A stretch of 37,717 nt of DNA, taken from Rubrimonas sp036770645 (GTDB taxonomy: Bacteria > Pseudomonadota > Alphaproteobacteria > Rhodobacterales > Rhodobacteraceae). Every line of letters begins with the position of its first letter. Position 1 is the first letter of the stretch. Of this stretch, positions 35,901 through 37,717 are shown one piece after another. Where the stretch lies: positions 1 to 37,717 of the forward strand of contig DAIPIU010000028.1 of NCBI GenBank assembly GCA_036770645.1. Direction: 5' to 3'. The position numbers and the translations under genes are program-made. The notes under the pieces were generated by a model that saw only the letters and a list, made by a program, of their open reading frames with translations, searched no databases and was not told the origin of the DNA.

Positions 35901-37597
35901 ACGTTGCCGGCGAGCGTGCTGTCGACCACGGTCAGCGCGCGGGAGCCGTACACCGCGCCGCCCTTGAACGCCCGCCCGCCCGTCAGCGTCAGCCCGTCGA
36001 GCGTGAGGGCGGCGGAGGCGTTGAAGATGCGGCTGTTGTCGCCGAGCAGGCCGGCATTGTAGCTCGCCCCCGCGTCGGTGATCCCGCCCGCCGTGGTCAC
36101 GTCGTCGCCGTCGGCGTCGCCGCTGATGGTCACGCGCGAGGGGCGGCCCGCGACCACCAGCGCGTCGGTGACCGCGATCTCGCCCCCGGTCAGCCGCAGA
36201 AATGCGCCCGCGAGCGAGGGCGCGAAGGTGATGATGTCCTCCCCCGCCTGCGTGTTCGCCAAGGCCACCGCTTCGCGCAGCGAGGTGAGGTTGTCGAAGG
36301 CGTCCACCACATCCTCGGCGGTGGTGACGACCAGCGAGGGCGCCTCCGCGACCGGCCCGTCCACCTCGAAGGCGCCGAGGTCGCGCACCGCCGCGCCCGC
36401 CCCCGTCGCGCCGGCGCCCGCCACGTCCGCCGCCCCGACGCCGCGCGCATCCGCCGTTACGGCCCCTCCTTCCGACGCGTCGAGCGCGGGGTTGTCGGCC
36501 CGCGCCTTCAGCGCGACGGTACGAACCGGCCCGCCATTGTCGGCGAGCGCGCCCGCCAGCAGGCCGCCGCCGATGTCGACGGTCTCCGCGAACACCGCCG
36601 AGGCGCTCGTGTCGCCCACATCCGCGCCGCCCGCGAACACGTCCGCCCCGCCGCCGCCGTCGCGCCCGAGAATCGCGGCGCCGGTCACCGTCAGCGTGGC
36701 GGGCAGGCTCACGGTGTTGAGGCTGACCTCGTCGCCGCTCGCCGCCGCCGCGGTGTTGCCGAGCACGATGCTGTCGGTCAGCGTCACGCCGCCGAAGCCG
36801 TAGACACCGCCGCCTTGCGCCGAGCCGCCCGCCGTGGCGTTGCCCGTCACGGTGCTGCTGACCATCGTGACACTGGCGCCGAACACGCCGCCGCCGTCGG
36901 ACTCGAAGCCGAGCGTCCGGTTGTCGGCGACCGTGGCGTTCGTCAGCGTCACCGCGCCGCCGGAGACCCCGCCGCCGTCGCCGTAATCGCCTGTCGTCAG
37001 GTTGCCGGAGACGGTGCTGTTCGTCACCGTGACCACGCCGGCCCCGGACACGCCGCCGCCGCCCGCGAATCGCCCCGCTATCGAATTGCCCGCGACGGTG
37101 ACGCCCTCCAGCGTCAGCGCCCCCGCCGCGCGCACGGCGCCGCCGCCCTCGAAATCGGCCGTGGTGCGCCCGCCGGTGAGCGTCAGGCCGATCAGCGTCA
37201 GGTCGCCCGCGGTGGCGTGGAGGATGCGGGTGTTGTCGTCGAGCAGGGTCTCGCCCGCCTCGTCGATCTCGCCGTCGCCGTCGTTGTCCACGCCGTCCGC
37301 TGTCGCGTCCGCCGCGAGGGTGGCGGCGACGTCGGTGATCCCGCCCGCCAGCGTGACATCATTGCCCAGCGCGTCGCCGGTTATCATGACGCCCGCGGGG
37401 CCGCCGACGATGGTCAGCGTGTCGGTGATCAGCAGTTCGCCGGAGGTGAGGCGGATGATGTCCTCGGCCTCGCCGCCGAACACGCTCGGGTCGAACTCGA
37501 TGACGTCCGCGCCCTCGGCGGCGTTGGCGTCGAGGACCGCCTGCCGCAGCGAACCTTCGCCGCTGTCGTTCGCGTTCGTCACGGTGAAGGTGGCCAT
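31211..37597 (-). CDS. Current 5' reading frame of the giant beta-helix gene
   Basis: As sequenced, translation from ATG 37597 gives modules 1-3 and the start of module 4. After the duplication at 32978-33015 it continues out of frame for about 590 codons of Arg-rich sequence until a stop at 31211. High GC removes stop codons, so the abnormal tail is long. A product in this state would have an aberrant C-terminus and would lack module 5 and the C-terminal domains. Confidence 0.6.
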   Translation of the reverse strand: MATFTVTNANDSGEGSLRQAVLDANAAEGADVIEFDPSVFGGEAEDIIRLTSGELLITDTLTIVGGPAGVMITGDALGNDVTLAGGITDVAATLAADATADGVDNDGDGEIDEAGETLLDDNTRILHATAGDLTLIGLTLTGGRTTADFEGGGAVRAAGALTLEGVTVAGNSIAGRFAGGGGVSGAGVVTVTNSTVSGNLTTGDYGDGGGVSGGAVTLTNATVADNRTLGFESDGGGVFGASVTMVSSTVTGNATAGGSAQGGGVYGFGGVTLTDSIVLGNTAAAASGDEVSLNTVSLPATLTVTGAAILGRDGGGGADVFAGGADVGDTSASAVFAETVDIGGGLLAGALADNGGPVRTVALKARADNPALDASEGGAVTADARGVGAADVAGAGATGAGAAVRDLGAFEVDGPVAEAPSLVVTTAEDVVDAFDNLTSLREAVALANTQAGEDIITFAPSLAGAFLRLTGGEIAVTDALVVAGRPSRVTISGDADGDDVTTAGGITDAGASYNAGLLGDNSRIFNASAALTLDGLTLTGGRAFKGGAVYGSRALTVVDSTLAGNVATYGGAIAAGRFSEEPSLASLALTRSVVRDNLAVVENGFAQGGGLYVRGDLLARDSAIIGNGVGAIGAERAVGRAGQTAGGGISFGGGTVERVDGEAKGGVLDLENVTIANNRTRTVSGYSRAEPFYGAALSVTPYGGGRLANVTVTGNVSYNYIFNDGVALQARAIAVSPYTSLRTTVTNSIVVGNTMSATFDDSRTRDPFFVGANIADQRVAGPDAVVAQLFDAAGAYVRAVAPTDIFAETEIATPFTIASRNDVSLTASRNVVSGVVRDNGGPTPTVALAAGAANPALDASADGPATPGVDARGVAAFDQPGIGAEGGRGVRDLGAFEAGGPVEARSLVVTTAADVVDGADGLTSLREAVAYANFLPGADTITFDEAVFDGGADAVIRLGQGGALRVEGGLTLLGGPAGVTITGDTAGDDVLLEGGPLSDAAASVAAGRVGDNTRIFLAVGDLTLENLTLTGGRAVGSTTVNEVSFLEDGTPVVEEAKVARGGGAIWGSRTVTLTDSALIGNSAAPDGGGFGGGVYALDVRIRDSVLSGNVATEGGGALGLIIDVADSTVDGNLGGGLYARELSSVESPAGFGDGFITVTGSTISNNTGGYAGGVRTAGAVTISDSIIIGNRGAIVGGVYTENLTLTDSAVIGNRAEGVGGLYGSSIIAINATIADNVGGSIGGIAASLSSVLINSTVTGNVGAEAGGINTGGSLATIGLTDNIVLGNAAPDGAPSEIAGAGAVTATGRNIIGADADAFAANGTTIVNADPTLVFAETRTLAGGTVAGVAADNGGAAPTVALKADAANPALDAAQGGTVDADARGVAAADFPGLGGDGPGAAARDLGAFELDAPSETPSLVVTTAEDVVDPFDGLTSLREAVIFANANPGADTITFDPALEGAVIRLTRGEIAVTGDLTIEGGAGVTITGDARGDDVTADGVTDLAASAGLLDDNSRIFNADGQALTLIGLTLTGRPHPDRRPHDRRRRGRRRHPRAGGFGDAGGQHPRGQRDGGRRRHRRRRPCRLRDPDAQPRGRQPHQRRERLWRRRGGDRRADDDRQRAVGQPDPRRHGVRRRRRGLWRRDRAQHGVGQRHRGRGRPWRRPVRRRRREPRERHPPRQRDHGRGCRRRRPLGPGRRGADERHRHRQQRGGRGRRRPRRLRARGDDPDRQHRARQRGGGGARGLRPACAGGRDRARRRRGRRKRLPRWGGRRRRHRSGGLRRDRDARGRDRCGRAGGQWRAGRDRGAEGRRGEPGARRVAGGRGGRRRPRRGRRRPRGRRRGGRRRRRARPRGLRTRGDLRDPLADRDHRRGRGGLHRRPHLAARGDPVRQRQSGRRHDHLRRGAGGGHAASVGDAADGGRGADDHGRGARPHDLRRRGAGRPAGGRPRHRPRGVAGGGDAGRQRPPDRGHRRPDARRPDPDRRPDHRRRLRAERWGGAGGRRRPDADQRHGRGQRDHLRAGRRRRRRRVRRVGDADRQHGQRQRHGGLQRAGRRRRRGRRRRRADPQHGQRQRHGGRQRRWRRHLRQRRHADGEHGQRQPGDRARCSGRRDFRHDRHGDGQHDQRQ
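32978..33015 (-). repeat. Perfect 19-bp tandem duplication causing the frameshift
   Basis: CCGGTCAGGGTGAGGCCGA occurs twice back to back (32978-32996 and 32997-33015) with no mismatch. The corresponding place in the other four modules has the segment once and stays in frame. Nineteen is 3x6+1, so the extra copy shifts the frame. Confidence 0.97.
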
Positions 37598-37658
37598 GAT
37601 TCGTCTCCCGGCTGCGCGCGCGAGGGACCTTGAAAGGCGAAGCTGCAAATCGGAAAAA

Positions 37659-37690
37659 ATTTTATTGGAAATTCCAGCGCGGCGCTGGAA
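37659..37690 (-). promoter_or_regulatory. Promoter and operator region of the giant beta-helix gene
   Basis: On the minus strand a -10-like TAAAAT lies at 37664-37659, in an AT-rich patch about 62 nt before the ATG. A perfect palindrome TTCCAGCGC-G-GCGCTGGAA (37672-37690) covers the -35 position, where no good -35 hexamer is present. TGGAA recurs on either side. This layout fits control by a protein bound at the palindrome. Confidence 0.5.
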
Positions 37691-37717
37691 ACTGGGAGGT
37701 GGAAACTCGGATTTGGG

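Larger units (their letters stand above)
29392..37597 (-). pseudogene. Giant modular right-handed beta-helix protein, split by a 19-bp duplication
   Basis: One gene is read in two frames. From ATG 37597 (after GGGAGACGAATC) the frame is clean to about 33016, about 1,530 codons. The homologous sequence then continues in another frame from about 32980 to the TGA at 29392. Removing one copy of the perfect 19-bp tandem repeat at 32978-33015 joins them into 2,728 codons and restores LTLIGLTLTGGRTTGDGEGGG, the same sequence found in other modules. The protein has five modules rich in (T/S)LT(D/N)STVSGN...GGG(V/I) turns typical of parallel beta-helices. Next comes a cadherin/Big-like segment (AVDDTAETDEGVPVSVDVLANG...) and an unrecognised C-terminal domain ending VMPDDGLFG. 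There is no Sec signal, RTX repeat or autotransporter barrel. It is probably a secreted or surface adhesin-like protein. Confidence 0.85.
30370..37597 (-). repeat. Five long homologous modules of the beta-helix protein
   Basis: Approximate modules: 1, 36345-37597; 2, 34885-36345; 3, 33350-34885; 4, 32008-33350; 5, 30370-32008. Modules 2-5 open with SL(V/I)VTTA(E/A)DVVD..D.LTSLREA; module 1 opens with FTVTNANDSGEGSLRQAV. Each then has (D/E)xITF, an ITGD/ISGD stretch, LTLxxLTLTGGR, a variable run of beta-helix turns, and a closing DNGGP...TVAL...NPAL...DARG...DLGA(F/Y)E signature. The module ends are the most similar at DNA level, so recombination between modules is possible. Confidence 0.85.

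Noticed and set aside
29392..37597. Reading the giant locus as two separate genes
   Set aside because: The two frames meet inside one module at a 19-bp duplication, the 3' frame has no start or ribosome site, and removing one copy gives an exact in-frame join.
35777..37633. Plus-strand open frame of 618 codons opposite the beta-helix gene
   Set aside because: It is Arg/His/Val-rich low-complexity antisense sequence, with no start signal or family match.

Overview
This is a GC-rich window (roughly 70-73% G+C by eye) from an alphaproteobacterium, most likely in or near the Rhodobacterales. The call rests on base composition, the DUF3422 protein, the ligase-associated Lhr-type helicase, the FixL-like PAS kinase and a TTAA-N7-TTAA (CtrA-type) site. 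The species cannot be named from the sequence alone.

Bases 1-28.9 kb are mostly chromosomal housekeeping and accessory metabolism, on both strands. In order: the 3' end of a Kef-type K+/H+ antiporter; a small periplasmic cytochrome c; a membrane GGDEF-EAL protein with a CtrA-like site in front; an sseA-GNAT pair joined by an ATGA overlap; a ClC chloride channel with a CBS region; a stand-alone ThDP enzyme; an allophanate hydrolase (atzF) without urea carboxylase; selO; a hybrid histidine kinase with a FixL-like PAS domain; a short TrmO-family protein; acs divergent from an AI-2E family permease; zntB and a DUF3422 protein; a ligase-associated DEXH helicase; a small RTX protein followed by a DNA-binding-only LuxR regulator; a periplasmic rhodanese; a cold shock gene with a clear intrinsic terminator; an HI0933-type flavoprotein with a hexapeptide transferase; the bolA-grxD pair; and tRNA-Gln(CUG).

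After the tRNA comes about 370 bp of clearly lower G+C with no convincing gene. The last 8.2 kb (29.4-37.6 kb, minus strand) holds one giant gene for a right-handed beta-helix surface or secreted protein. It has five long modules, each opening with an SLREA-type motif and closing with a DNGGP...DARG...DLGAFE signature, then a cadherin/Big-like segment and a C-terminal domain I do not recognise. The gene is broken by a perfect 19-bp tandem duplication at 32978-33015. Removing one copy restores a single frame of 2,728 codons. This may be slipped-strand phase variation, a recent loss of function or an assembly error, and it is the main item to check.

Functional links: BolA and the monothiol glutaredoxin form a known Fe-S/iron-sensing pair. 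Acs feeds acetyl-CoA. AtzF finishes urea or s-triazine nitrogen breakdown. The RTX and beta-helix proteins are probable exported surface proteins. The GGDEF-EAL protein and the possible oxygen-sensing kinase suggest control of lifestyle by c-di-GMP and oxygen.
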